Shown: in pieces, positions 30,055 through 39,505 of the stretch | Layout of the letters: each line of letters starts with the position of its first letter | Numbering within the stretch: position 1 is the stretch's first letter | Source: a virus | Direction: 5' to 3' (one strand) | IMG/VR virus record: IMGVR_UViG_3300025141_016909 | Coordinates: 1 to 43,630 of that record | Length of the DNA stretch: 43,630 nt | Made by a program: the position numbers and the translations under genes | Notes under the pieces: generated by a model | What the model saw: the letters and a program-made list of their open reading frames with translations, nothing else | Told to the model about the DNA's origin: nothing | The model's database searches: none

Positions 30055-30963
30055 GTGAAAAACGGAAGAGTTTCAATTGCCATCCATTCGGGCAAATTAG
30101 ATTATACACCCCTGCTTGAGAACTTACTTAAGTCAATTCTGGTGTGCAATCAATATCCGGACATAGAACTAGTTTTAATAGAATCTGCAGGAATAACAGA
30201 AGTTAGAGACTGGTTTAAAAAAATAGACTTTGATGATAATTTTGTGAACTTTGATGGAACAAGAACAGAAGTTAGAAAGCACAGCGGTACCCAAATAACT
30301 AAAAACTTATTGTTCTTGACGTACCCAGATGATTTACCCTGGTACACATGCTATCAAGATGCTACCAGAGAAGGTCTACGAGCAGCAACAGGTCAGTACT
30401 ATGTTTTCATTGCTGAAGATAACCAGTTCTGTGTAACGGGGGATACGTTAAGCGATTACATCAAAATTATTCAGCACGAAGGCGAAGATAATACTATGGT
30501 TTCTCTCTCAACTTTGCAACAGTACAAGCATACTAAGCGTAACAACCGGGTCGGACCAATCAAGTCGCTTGATAACATAGATTACTTCGTTACAGAGTAT
30601 ACTAAGTGGGACCCCAACCTTTTGTGCAGCAAGAAAGTTTACGAAAGATTAGGGCCGCTGACGTTAAGTGACCCGGAGGATCCCCACAGATCAATAAATT
30701 ATTTAAGTGAAAGAGCTAGGAGCATAGGCATCAAAAGAGTTTTCATGACAGTAGCACAAAATATTTGGTGCGCAGAGTCAAATAAAATCACAAATATTGA
30801 GGTGATAAAAAGCGAGACAGAAAAAAATCCTAACTTTTTGCTTTTCAACCCGCAGGATTATCGAGATCTTAAGGCATCTTTTAGAGAAGCAATAGAAGGA
30901 GATGGTTTTACCAAGCTACCCCTATCAACAGATTCTTTTTGCGGACATTGCAGAAACTACTAG
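30055..30963 (+). CDS. predicted glycosyltransferase-like protein (GT-A type)
   Basis: A GTG start lies 1 nt after the kinase stop. The 302-residue product begins RVSIAIHSGKLDYTPLLENL and has ELVLIESAG and YYVFIAEDNQFCV, where a GT-A enzyme would have its metal motif (here EDN, not DxD). The C-terminus carries a FCGHCRN motif. It is probably a distant family 2-like transferase, but the non-standard metal motif lowers confidence. Confidence 0.62.
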   Translation: MKNGRVSIAIHSGKLDYTPLLENLLKSILVCNQYPDIELVLIESAGITEVRDWFKKIDFDDNFVNFDGTRTEVRKHSGTQITKNLLFLTYPDDLPWYTCYQDATREGLRAATGQYYVFIAEDNQFCVTGDTLSDYIKIIQHEGEDNTMVSLSTLQQYKHTKRNNRVGPIKSLDNIDYFVTEYTKWDPNLLCSKKVYERLGPLTLSDPEDPHRSINYLSERARSIGIKRVFMTVAQNIWCAESNKITNIEVIKSETEKNPNFLLFNPQDYRDLKASFREAIEGDGFTKLPLSTDSFCGHCRNY

Positions 30964-30971
30964 GAAAAAAA

Positions 30972-31982
30972 ATGACAAAAACAGCTTTGATTACAGGAAT
31001 AGCAGGAATGGTGGGCTCTCACCTCTCTGACTATTTATTAGAAAATACTGATTGGAACATAGTAGGTTTTTTAAGATGGAATGATTCTCTTGATAATCTC
31101 GATCATCTGTTCACAAGGATCAATAACAAAGACAGGATCTACCTAAACTTTGGAGACCTTAATGACCAGTCATCAATCCAGAAATGCTTGGCTGAGTACA
31201 AACCTGACTATGTCTTTCATTTAGCAGCACAGTCATACCCTCAGACTAGCTTCACTGCACCAATTGACACCCTGAACACTAATATTCTAGGGACAGCAAA
31301 GCTATTAGAGGCAATTAGACATGAATCAATTAATCCTGTTGTTCATGTTTGTGCATCTTCTGAAGTTTTTGGTAAAGTTCCGCCTAAATATTTGCCTATC
31401 AATGAGGAGGCTCCTTTTCATCCAGCATCACCTTATGCTATTTCTAAGGTAGGCACAGACTTAGTAGGTAGATATTACGCAGAAGCTTACCAGATGCCTG
31501 TGATGACCACACGGATGTTTACACACACAGGCCCTAGAAGAGGAGATGTGTTCGCAGAGTCGACATTTGCTAAGCAGATTGCAATGATAGAAAAAGGCTT
31601 GATAGATCCAGTTATAAAAGTAGGTAACTTAGAATCTTTAAGGACTTGGGCTGATGTCAGGGATGCCGTACGTGCTTATCACATGCTAGTAACAGTAAAT
31701 CCGATCGGAGGAGAATATTATAATATTGGTGGAAACTATACATGCACTATAGGCGACATGCTCAAGTATTTAGTAAGCTGTTCTACTAGAAAAGATATTG
31801 AAGTACAGATTGATCCAGAGAGATTAAGGCCGATAGATGCAAATCTTCAAGTCCCCGACACAACAAAATTTACAAACCATACGGGCTGGAAGCCCGAGAT
31901 CAGCTTTGAACAAACGATGCAAGATTTGTTACAATACTGGAGAGAAAAAGTTGAAAAAAGAGGTGCATTTTTAACTAGATAG
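30972..31982 (+). CDS. NDP-sugar dehydratase/reductase (extended SDR, GMD/RMD-like)
   Basis: The ATG at 30972 (336 residues) has AGGAAA upstream and puts GIAGMVGSHL near the N-terminus; the longer frame begins at 30939. HLAAQSYPQTSF, CASSEVFG and SPYAISKVGTDLVG give the Ser-Tyr-Lys active site. Overall it looks like GDP-mannose dehydratase or GDP-4-keto-6-deoxymannose reductase. Possible jobs are reduction or epimerisation downstream of gmd. The sugar is not predictable. Confidence 0.83.
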   Translation: MTKTALITGIAGMVGSHLSDYLLENTDWNIVGFLRWNDSLDNLDHLFTRINNKDRIYLNFGDLNDQSSIQKCLAEYKPDYVFHLAAQSYPQTSFTAPIDTLNTNILGTAKLLEAIRHESINPVVHVCASSEVFGKVPPKYLPINEEAPFHPASPYAISKVGTDLVGRYYAEAYQMPVMTTRMFTHTGPRRGDVFAESTFAKQIAMIEKGLIDPVIKVGNLESLRTWADVRDAVRAYHMLVTVNPIGGEYYNIGGNYTCTIGDMLKYLVSCSTRKDIEVQIDPERLRPIDANLQVPDTTKFTNHTGWKPEISFEQTMQDLLQYWREKVEKRGAFLTR

Positions 31983-32014
31983 AGGAATGTCTAGAAAGAT
32001 CACCGGAGAAAATC

Positions 32015-33547
32015 ATGGATGTCTTGTTCGTAAATCCAAATAGCTCAAAAAAGGTTTACCAAGACCTGGCTAAAGACTATTCTGCAATTGAAACCCCTAC
32101 CTGGGCCCTTCTGCTAGCACAGTCTTGTAGGTCTAGGGGCTATAAGGTAGATATACTTGATGCCGATGCAGAGCGACTTTCACAAGAAAAGGCATGTGAA
32201 AGAATTAGAAAACTTTCACCAAAGCTTGTTTGTTTTGTTGTATACGGCCAGAATCCAAATTCAGGAACCACAAACATGGCAGGCGCCGTCGATCTTGCTG
32301 AAGCAATAAAAGAAGAAAAGATAGAAACAACCATTGGTATAGTGGGCTCACACGTTCAATCACTACCCTACCAGGTTCTAAATGATGAAAAATCTTTTGA
32401 TATCATCTTTTTGAACGAGGGCGTCTATGCTTTGTGGAACTTGTTAGCAGTTGATGATTTATCTGATCAAGCTAAGCTTGAGAAAGTAAAAGGTATCGGG
32501 TTCCTAAAAGGAGATAAGCCTCATCTCACACCTCCGGAAAAAGTAGTTCCTCAAGAAAAGATGGATGAACACTTGCCCGGATACGCATGGGACCTTCTTC
32601 CTTATGATAAAAACCCGCTGGATCTTTATAGGTCTCCTTACTGGCATGCGGAATACGATGAAGAGAAAAGATCGCCTTTCGCGGCAATCTATACCAGTCT
32701 AGGCTGTGTTTTCACATGCTCATTCTGCATGATTAACATGATTAACAGGAGTGATAATGAAGAAATTGGTATTTCTTCAAATTATTCTGGAATGAGATTT
32801 TGGTCTCCTGATTTTATTATTAATGAGTTTGACAAGCTTTACCAACTGGGCGTAAGGACCCTTCGAATCAGCGACGAAATGTTCCTTCTCAACAGGAAGT
32901 ACTACCTGCCATTATGCAAGCTTTTGAAAGAACGCGGATATGGTAAAGATTTTCGTATGTGGGCCTACTCAAGAATTGATACTATTCGTCGACCCGAAGA
33001 CTTAAAAGCAGTTAGAGAAGCAGGAATTAAGTGGTTATGTCTCGGCATTGAGGCAGCAGATCAGGATGTTAGGCTAGAGGTTACTAAAGGTAAGTTTAAG
33101 GATCTTAACATTAGAGATGTAGTTAAAAAAGTTCATGATGCTGACATTGAAATAATTGCTAATTATATTTTTGGGCTTCCTAAAGACAGTATGGAGACAA
33201 TGCAGAAAACTCTGGATTTAAGCCTTGAGCTATGCACTTTAGCCTGGAATGCTTATCCTTCAATGGCGCTTCCGGGAAGCTTGCTTTATAAAGTTGCGCT
33301 AGATACAGACTTTAATCTACCAAAAGACTACTCAGGCTACTCATTTCTTGCTTATGATACTGTTCCTCTCCCTACAGAGTTTTTAACTTCTGCAGAGATA
33401 GTGAAGTTTAGAGACGATGCATTCACAGCCTATCATACACATGTTCCTTTTCTAGAAAAAGTTGAGAAAAAATTTGGCAAAATAGCCCGCCAAAATATTG
33501 AGAAAATGACTAAGTTAAAGCTTAAGAGGCAGATTCTAGGTGACTAA
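32015..33547 (+). CDS. B12-binding-domain radical SAM enzyme
   Basis: The protein has 510 residues. The N-terminal 160 residues look like a cobalamin-binding Rossmann domain (MDVLFVNPNSSKKVYQ and GIVGSHVQSLP). The radical SAM domain follows with the iron-sulfur motif Cys231-x3-Cys235-x2-Cys238 (CVFTCSFC) and CLGIEAADQDVR. Such enzymes often methylate unactivated carbons or rearrange sugars. Just upstream of the split transketolase and ColD-like genes, it may modify the same sugar. CGGAGAA is the Shine-Dalgarno. Confidence 0.85.
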   Translation: MDVLFVNPNSSKKVYQDLAKDYSAIETPTWALLLAQSCRSRGYKVDILDADAERLSQEKACERIRKLSPKLVCFVVYGQNPNSGTTNMAGAVDLAEAIKEEKIETTIGIVGSHVQSLPYQVLNDEKSFDIIFLNEGVYALWNLLAVDDLSDQAKLEKVKGIGFLKGDKPHLTPPEKVVPQEKMDEHLPGYAWDLLPYDKNPLDLYRSPYWHAEYDEEKRSPFAAIYTSLGCVFTCSFCMINMINRSDNEEIGISSNYSGMRFWSPDFIINEFDKLYQLGVRTLRISDEMFLLNRKYYLPLCKLLKERGYGKDFRMWAYSRIDTIRRPEDLKAVREAGIKWLCLGIEAADQDVRLEVTKGKFKDLNIRDVVKKVHDADIEIIANYIFGLPKDSMETMQKTLDLSLELCTLAWNAYPSMALPGSLLYKVALDTDFNLPKDYSGYSFLAYDTVPLPTEFLTSAEIVKFRDDAFTAYHTHVPFLEKVEKKFGKIARQNIEKMTKLKLKRQILGD

Positions 33548-33548
33548 A

Positions 33549-34319
33549 ATGAATAAAAAATTACAAGAGAAGTCAAAATTATATCGGCAGCAAATTTTTG
33601 AACTTAAGATAGCGTCTAAGTTCGGGCACCTTGCTAGCTGCTTGTCCTGTGTTGACATAGTAAATTCTCTGTACAACGATCCAGAAACTTATTTCGATCA
33701 TAGTAAAGATGCTCTAATTTTTAGCAAAGCGCACGGATCGCCGTCAGTTTATCCGGTCTTGGCAGAGCTTGGATACTTTCCAAAAGATGAGCTTGAAAAA
33801 TACTGCACACCTGATGGAATATTAAGGCTTCACTCCGACCAGTCCATCCCGGGCTGCCACTTCGTAGGTGGTTCTTTAGGTAACGGCGTCGGATATGCTG
33901 CCGGCCTAGGGCTTAGCCAAGACAGGAAAATTTACGTGATTCTTGGAGATGCAGAGCTTTATGAAGGATCTGTCTGGGAAACGTTTATTTTCATTGCTCA
34001 CCACAATCTTAAAAATGTTCATTTGATAGTCGATAGAAATGGATTAGGAATCTTAGGGGAAACAGAAGATCTCTTGAGACTCGATCCCCTTGACAAGAAG
34101 TTTGAAAGCTTTGGTTTTGATGTAATGTCAGTTGACGGTCATGATTTTGATCAAATGAGAAAGGCATTTTCAAGAGATGCACTAGAAAAGCCTGCAGTAA
34201 CAATCGCTAATACAGTTAAGGGTAAAGGTGTAAGTTATATGGAAGGTGTTTGGCAGTACCATACCATCATTCCAAAGGATGAAAAAGACATAGAGACCGG
34301 AAGGAAAGATTTATCATGA
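33549..34319 (+). CDS. transketolase N-terminal (TPP-binding) subunit
   Basis: The ATG at 33549 has AGGTGA upstream; a GTG at 33540 is also in frame. The 256-residue product has FSKAHGSPSVYPVLAELGYF, GGSLGNGVGYAAGLGL and the TPP/Mg motif GDAELYEGSVWE followed by DRNGLG. It lacks the C-terminal half, which is encoded by the next gene in an ATGA overlap. Cellular split transketolases exist. In polysaccharide loci such pairs can move two-carbon units onto activated sugars rather than serve the pentose cycle. Confidence 0.88.
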   Translation: MNKKLQEKSKLYRQQIFELKIASKFGHLASCLSCVDIVNSLYNDPETYFDHSKDALIFSKAHGSPSVYPVLAELGYFPKDELEKYCTPDGILRLHSDQSIPGCHFVGGSLGNGVGYAAGLGLSQDRKIYVILGDAELYEGSVWETFIFIAHHNLKNVHLIVDRNGLGILGETEDLLRLDPLDKKFESFGFDVMSVDGHDFDQMRKAFSRDALEKPAVTIANTVKGKGVSYMEGVWQYHTIIPKDEKDIETGRKDLS

Positions 34320-35287
34320 TTGCACAAAGAGATGTTTTCCTCACCGCCCTTTTTGAGAAGGCAAAATTAGACAAAGATATCATGCTGATTTCTGTTGATA
34401 TGGGAGCACCTTCCCTAGACAGATGGAGATCAGAACTTCCAGATCAGTTTTTGTTCGCAGGAATATCTGAGCAAAATGCTATAAACGTTGCAGCAGGACT
34501 CTCTGCGGCAGGTAAAAAAGTTTATGTCTATTTCATGGCAGCCTGGGCAGCTAGATGTTTTGAGCAGGTAAGGTACTCTTGTGCGATGGGTAACAATCCA
34601 ATAACTATTCTTGGCAACGGCGTCGGTTTAGGATATGCTCCTGCGGGTCCTGCACATGAGCCAAACGAAGATATCGCCTACATGAGGTCAATCAATGGAA
34701 TTGAAGTTTACTGCCCTGCAAACGGCAACATAATCAGTGATCTTGTAGAGCTCACAGTCAAAGAGCCGAAACTAAGATACATTAGGCTTGAGCGAAAGTA
34801 TGCACAAGAGGTTGAGGCGTGTTATGAAAACATTGGCTATGTCAACAATGTAGGCATTTATTGTGTACGCCCAGGCCTTAGCGAACCACGAAAAGAGGGT
34901 GTTTCAAGAACCTGTATTCTTAGCAGCGGCTACATGTTAGGAAGAGCTATTAGAACCTGGGAAATGCTTATTAAAAACGGATTTGAAGCCTCTGTCATGG
35001 ATTTGTGGAAAATAAAGCCAATTAATCAGGAGTTTTTTGTAAATCGACTCCGGGAATATGACAATATTGTCACTTTAGAAGAGCAGACTTTGGATGGCGG
35101 TTTCGGCTCAGCGGTTTGTGAGGCTTTAGCTGATAAGAACGCAAAGAAAAATGTATTACGTCTTGGCCTACCAGAGCGATTTATTTTTGAAAACGGAGAC
35201 CGCGATCACTTACTTGATACAAACGGACTCTCTACTGATGAGATATACGATAAAATTAAAAACTTTTTGCAGTTGCAGGCAGGTTAA
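34316..35287 (+). CDS. transketolase C-terminal (pyrimidine-binding) subunit
   Basis: The protein has 323 residues. LFAGISEQNAINVAAGLSAA holds the conserved Glu that activates TPP. YFMAAWAARCFEQVR and GNGVGLGYAPAGPAHEPNED match the Pyr domain, and the last third is the C-terminal transketolase domain (TLEEQTLDGGFGSAVCEALA). It pairs with the product at 33549. The start overlaps that gene by 4 nt, so equimolar synthesis is likely. Confidence 0.88.
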   Translation: MIAQRDVFLTALFEKAKLDKDIMLISVDMGAPSLDRWRSELPDQFLFAGISEQNAINVAAGLSAAGKKVYVYFMAAWAARCFEQVRYSCAMGNNPITILGNGVGLGYAPAGPAHEPNEDIAYMRSINGIEVYCPANGNIISDLVELTVKEPKLRYIRLERKYAQEVEACYENIGYVNNVGIYCVRPGLSEPRKEGVSRTCILSSGYMLGRAIRTWEMLIKNGFEASVMDLWKIKPINQEFFVNRLREYDNIVTLEEQTLDGGFGSAVCEALADKNAKKNVLRLGLPERFIFENGDRDHLLDTNGLSTDEIYDKIKNFLQLQAG

Positions 35288-35290
35288 GAA

Positions 35291-35809
35291 ATGAAAAAGG
35301 GTATTTTTGAAGAGGTTATGTCTTACACACCTACTTCTTTTCAAGATTACAGAGGTGAGCTTTACACTACGTGGAACAACGAAGATTTTAAAGAACACTT
35401 TGGAAAAGATCTGGATTTCGTAAGAGATAAAGTTTCTGTTTCAAGAAGTAATGTGCTTAGGGGTATTCATGGAGATGAAAAATCCTGGAAGCTAATGTCT
35501 TGTACGCATGGTGAAGTTTATTACGTTGTTGTTGATTACAGGGTTGACTCACCTAACTATAAGAAGTGGGACTGGGAGATCCTCAGCGATAAAAATAGAA
35601 AGATGCTGCTTATACCCCCGGGGTTTGGTTGTGCCTTCTATGTCTTAAGCGAGCTTTCTGTTGTCAATTATAAGTGGGCATATCCAGGAGATTACCCAGA
35701 TGTCGATGATCAATTTTCTGTAAGATGGAATGACCCCTCCATTGGTGTCTTTTGGCCTTGCGAAAAACCTGTACTTTCTGAAAGAGACACAAATTCAAAA
35801 CTCAGCTAA
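35291..35809 (+). CDS. RmlC-like dTDP-sugar 3,5-epimerase-family protein
   Basis: The protein has 172 residues, a normal RmlC length. SRSNVLRGIHGDEKSWKLMS contains the catalytic His region, LIPPGFGCAFYVLSE is the conserved cupin strand, and a YKWAYPGDYPD stretch follows. It probably epimerises a 4-keto-6-deoxy sugar. It sits between the split transketolase and the ColD-like gene. Confidence 0.85.
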   Translation: MKKGIFEEVMSYTPTSFQDYRGELYTTWNNEDFKEHFGKDLDFVRDKVSVSRSNVLRGIHGDEKSWKLMSCTHGEVYYVVVDYRVDSPNYKKWDWEILSDKNRKMLLIPPGFGCAFYVLSELSVVNYKWAYPGDYPDVDDQFSVRWNDPSIGVFWPCEKPVLSERDTNSKLS

Positions 35810-35827
35810 AAAGAAAGAAGAACAAAG

Positions 35828-37012
35828 ATGTACGAGTGGCCTTTGATAAATGACAACATATCTGAAGATGATAAGGATAAATTGGTAGAGTTTATTAAAA
35901 CTCCAGGAGCAAGATTTACCCAGCATGTAAATGTTAGAAAATTTGAAGAAGAGTGGTCTTCCTGGCTCGGAGCAAATCACACAACATATGTAAACTCCGG
36001 AGCAAGTGCAAATTGGATTATGGCATCAATACTCAAAGAAGTCACAGGACCTGGTGAAGTTATCCTGAGTCCTTTTGGATGGGTTTCTGACGTCGTTCCT
36101 TTTCTTGTCAATGGATTTAAGCCTGTCTTTGTCGATGTTGATATGCACAATATGTCTTCTAGTACAGATGCAATTATTGACGCTATAACAGAAAATACTA
36201 AAGCTGTCTTAATGGTTCATATTCTAGGCTTTAATGGGCTTACAGAAAAGCTTATGAGCACCCTCGACCAAAAAGGTATTATGCTTATTGAGGATTGTTG
36301 TGAATCTCATGGTGCTACTTTTAACGGAAGAAAAATCGGTACTTTTGGTGCTATGTCAAACTTTTCATTTTATTTCGGTCACCACATGACAACTATCGAA
36401 GGTGGAACGGTTTGCACAAATGATCCTACAATTCATGACTTAGCAAGGATGTTTAGATCTCACGGAATGACACGAGAGGCATCTGATGTAACCCAGGATT
36501 ATTATAAAGCGAACTATCCGGACCTCAACCCACTCTTTACTTTTGCAGTACCAGGATTCAACGTCAGGTCACATGAGCTTTGTGCAGTCATGGGAAGAAA
36601 TCAACTTAAGCGCCTTGACAGCAATATTGAAAAAAGATGTGAAAACTTTGATACCTGGCTTGATGCTCTTGATAGTGATATCTTCATAACTGAATTTAGC
36701 ACAGAAGGATCTAGTAACTTTGCCCTACCTTTAATACTGAAAGAGAAAGATAAGCCTGTATTTGAAAAAGTGCAACAACTACTCAGAAGAGAAAGCGTAG
36801 AATTTAGGAAAGGAACTGCTGGAGGCGGCAATCAATATCGCCAGCCTTATCTAGAGAATTTTAAAGGCCAGTATAGAGTTTCTGGAAACTTAGATACTCT
36901 CGATCACATTCACGATTTCGGTCTTTATGTCGGCAATCACACTGACTTAACCAACCATCAAATTAGAAATATCTGTCATCTTCTTAATAAGGCAGCAGGT
37001 GGAAAATCATGA
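35828..37012 (+). CDS. ColD-like PLP-dependent sugar 3-dehydratase (DegT/StrS fold)
   Basis: The protein has 394 residues with the DegT/DnrJ/EryC1/StrS fold. YVNSGASANWIM, LSPFGWVSDVVPFLVNGFKP and EDCCESHGATFNGRKIGTFG match family motifs. The position of the PLP-binding Lys is His185 in NFSFYFGHHMTTIEGG. ColD, which makes the 3-deoxy intermediate of colitose from GDP-4-keto-6-deoxymannose, uses His there too. This argues for deoxygenation rather than transamination. It pairs naturally with gmd at 25506. It overlaps the following gene by 4 nt. Confidence 0.85.
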   Translation: MYEWPLINDNISEDDKDKLVEFIKTPGARFTQHVNVRKFEEEWSSWLGANHTTYVNSGASANWIMASILKEVTGPGEVILSPFGWVSDVVPFLVNGFKPVFVDVDMHNMSSSTDAIIDAITENTKAVLMVHILGFNGLTEKLMSTLDQKGIMLIEDCCESHGATFNGRKIGTFGAMSNFSFYFGHHMTTIEGGTVCTNDPTIHDLARMFRSHGMTREASDVTQDYYKANYPDLNPLFTFAVPGFNVRSHELCAVMGRNQLKRLDSNIEKRCENFDTWLDALDSDIFITEFSTEGSSNFALPLILKEKDKPVFEKVQQLLRRESVEFRKGTAGGGNQYRQPYLENFKGQYRVSGNLDTLDHIHDFGLYVGNHTDLTNHQIRNICHLLNKAAGGKS

Positions 37013-37437
37013 ATCGTAAATGGCTACCTGCTTTTGCAGACTTAATTGATCGAATGACAATTCATCAACTCAAAGAAGTTTTCATACCTGAAAACAAGGA
37101 TGTGTACGCTCAAGAAATGAGTGATATCGAACATGATCTAGATCTGATAATCCAGGAAAAAAATATAGAGCTAACCGGAGAACTAATACGGGCTATCGTT
37201 GTTCTTGCTCAAATGAATGAGCATATATGGTATAATGAATCTGAAGCCAGAAAAGGTCGAGATCAAGACCTGGAAAAGCTTAAGCTTACACACGGAATAA
37301 ATGGTGTAAGAAACAGAGTTATGAACTTGATAAAGGTTCTTACCGGAGAAGGCAACAGGCTAGACTTAAAGACTGATTGCCTAGCTGATGAATTCAAAGA
37401 CTGGGAGATCTCTCTTTTAAACGAAAAAAGAGACTAA
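37009..37437 (+). CDS. unknown protein of polysaccharide clusters
   Basis: The protein has 142 residues and is mostly helical. It contains AFADLIDRMTIHQLKEVFIP, a Glu-rich helix and LTHGINGVRNRVMNLI. A similar IDR-x-T-I-x-Q-x-KE-x-FIPE pattern occurs in small proteins of surface-glycan loci, but no activity is known. It overlaps the ColD-like gene by 4 nt. Confidence 0.6.
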   Translation: MNRKWLPAFADLIDRMTIHQLKEVFIPENKDVYAQEMSDIEHDLDLIIQEKNIELTGELIRAIVVLAQMNEHIWYNESEARKGRDQDLEKLKLTHGINGVRNRVMNLIKVLTGEGNRLDLKTDCLADEFKDWEISLLNEKRD

Positions 37438-37440
37438 AAA

Positions 37441-38553
37441 TTGAAAATAGCATTCATCATAGACAAGACTCAAACCTTCCAGTTGGTCGCTTCTACTCTG
37501 TATGAATCTCTTGAAAGAGGTCATGATTGCATCCTGTATTGTAATTTTTTACCAGAAAACTTAGGTCAGCTTCTTAATGTTGAGCCCAAGATAACAGAGT
37601 ACACTAATTTAAGATGGATAAATCACCCTGACAAGGGTCACCTAGTTCAAAAGGTAGCATCTAGTAGAAGTGAATATGATGCAGTAATCGGAATAAATCT
37701 TTTCAATGCAGGCTGGAAAAGACTCTATGAGACAGATCAAGAAGAAAACTATAGCCTCGAATATTGCTGGAATGAAATCTACAATCAGATCAGTGACTTC
37801 AAGAGTAAAACAACTCTATTATGTAACTCTGATCATTCTAGACAAATAATCAGCGATCTATCGTCTTATCCGAACTTAGAAAGTACAGGAAGCCCTTGGT
37901 TCGAATTTCTTTCTAGTTTTGCTAGCTTTCGAGGTCAAAAAAAGAAGATAACATTTTTAGCACCTCACAATAGCCTTTACATTAAACACCAGCATTTACC
38001 TAAAAGAGTTGAGAATATTCTTTCTAAATTAAGGAAGTGGTGTAGCGATAATGAATTTGATCTAGTCTTAAAATCAAGAAAAAAATATAACCGTAATTTT
38101 AAAAATGCTGTCAAGTTCAACGAAGTTGTTAGCGATACTGACGCAATGAGCCACATACTTTTATATGCTACGTCAGGGGCTGTAGTACACTTTTGTTCAT
38201 CAGCTATTAACGAGCTTTCATTTTTACAGACACCTTATCTGTGCTTAGCGCCTGATTTTCAAAAGCAGCTTCATACTGATAGAATACATGCACCGGGCAT
38301 AAAGCGCCTTCATAATTTATATTATAGCGGCGAAATATTTGACGGAAGGCACTGTGATTCACTGCAGTCTGATGAAATGGAAACTGATGCTATCATTCAA
38401 AAGCTTGAAGGTCTGCTAAGCTCCAAAAAAGATTGGAAAGCTTTTCAGGATCAATATTTTCCAGGAGATCATATCGGTTCTGCGGGTCGAATTATTGATA
38501 GAATAGAAGCCAATTATGTGCGAGCTCAAAAAACTTCAAACAACGAGAAATAA
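37441..38553 (+). CDS. probable GT-B glycosyl- or glycerophosphotransferase-like protein
   Basis: A TTG start lies 3 nt after the upstream stop. The 370-residue product has an N-terminal Rossmann-like half (KIAFIIDKTQTFQLVASTLY) and a C-terminal half with KITFLAPHNSLYIKHQHLPK, FDLVLKSRKKYNRNF and FCSSAINELSFLQTPYLCLA, like CDP-glycerol glycerophosphotransferase-type enzymes. Family assignment is tentative. It ends 38 nt inside the next gene. Confidence 0.6.
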   Translation: MKIAFIIDKTQTFQLVASTLYESLERGHDCILYCNFLPENLGQLLNVEPKITEYTNLRWINHPDKGHLVQKVASSRSEYDAVIGINLFNAGWKRLYETDQEENYSLEYCWNEIYNQISDFKSKTTLLCNSDHSRQIISDLSSYPNLESTGSPWFEFLSSFASFRGQKKKITFLAPHNSLYIKHQHLPKRVENILSKLRKWCSDNEFDLVLKSRKKYNRNFKNAVKFNEVVSDTDAMSHILLYATSGAVVHFCSSAINELSFLQTPYLCLAPDFQKQLHTDRIHAPGIKRLHNLYYSGEIFDGRHCDSLQSDEMETDAIIQKLEGLLSSKKDWKAFQDQYFPGDHIGSAGRIIDRIEANYVRAQKTSNNEK

Positions 38554-39505
38554 TCTTTTAAACTGGGTTTTCCAGGATAAAGACAGTGTAATTCAAAACA
38601 AACCACGTTTTGTTCTTGATATGTTTGCTGATCACTTAGAAGAAGCTTATGGATCCTGGAGTCTGTCCAGCTCAAATGAAAAAATAAAGCTAGATAGATT
38701 CAATAGGCAGGAATACGAAAGCACAGATCTGTCAGCAGTAGTAGAAATTCATGATGAATTGACCAGCTCAAACGCTTTTTCTCATTTTTTAATTCACGGT
38801 AGCTGTGCTGATCTTAAAATAATATCTGGCTGGAGTGATTTCGATTCTATCGCCGTACTAAAGCAAGAATCTCTTAGAAGAGAAAATAGAGGTAAAACTT
38901 ATGACCTCTGTATGCACATTGACAAGATGATGAGAAGAATTGATCCTTACCAGCATCATGGAATACACTTTGTTCATGAAAAGGAGCTTCTTTCTTTTCC
39001 TGATCTTTATCTTCCTGTAGACTTGCTAGCAGATGCGAAGTGTTTGCTCGGTAGCGCTGATATTAAAATTAAAAAAGTAGATTCAAGCGCGCAGGAGATG
39101 TCTAGATTTCTCGGAATAGTCAAGACTTTAAAAAGTGCTGCAACAGCAGGTGTTCTTCGTCATCATGCTAAAGATGGTAAATTTCTATTGGAAGACTATG
39201 CTGACCCCAATACGATGTATCAGCTGAAGTATCTTTTGTGCGTGGTCATGCTACTGCCTACTTTATGGCTTAATCTGAAGTCCAACTATTGCCGAAAATC
39301 AGAGTCGTATGAGCTTCTAAGATCTTATTTTCTAACAGAGGAACTAGAGTTCCTAGAGGCATGCTCTCACGTTAGATCTTTTTGGAAAGCGGACTTTCAC
39401 AAAGAAAATATTATTCCTTCTGAAGTCAAGAATATTCTAGGTGAAAATTATCTTGCTAGGGCTGGAAAGTTTGCAGATCTTTTGGAGACAAGCCTTGAAT
39501 CTTGA
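38516..39505 (+). CDS. nucleotidyltransferase-fold protein
   Basis: The protein has 329 residues. FLIHGSCADLKIISGWSDFD carries the Gly95-Ser96 and Asp108-x-Asp110 signature of polymerase-beta-type nucleotidyltransferases. The rest is a long helical C-terminal domain. It starts 38 nt inside the previous gene with a weak Shine-Dalgarno. A second protein of this kind follows directly, so they may be partners acting on a glycan precursor or lipid carrier. Confidence 0.7.
   Translation: MCELKKLQTTRNNLLNWVFQDKDSVIQNKPRFVLDMFADHLEEAYGSWSLSSSNEKIKLDRFNRQEYESTDLSAVVEIHDELTSSNAFSHFLIHGSCADLKIISGWSDFDSIAVLKQESLRRENRGKTYDLCMHIDKMMRRIDPYQHHGIHFVHEKELLSFPDLYLPVDLLADAKCLLGSADIKIKKVDSSAQEMSRFLGIVKTLKSAATAGVLRHHAKDGKFLLEDYADPNTMYQLKYLLCVVMLLPTLWLNLKSNYCRKSESYELLRSYFLTEELEFLEACSHVRSFWKADFHKENIIPSEVKNILGENYLARAGKFADLLETSLES

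Noticed and set aside
35828-37012. Sugar aminotransferase
   Set aside because: The Schiff-base lysine is replaced by His185, which in characterised relatives gives dehydration rather than amino transfer.
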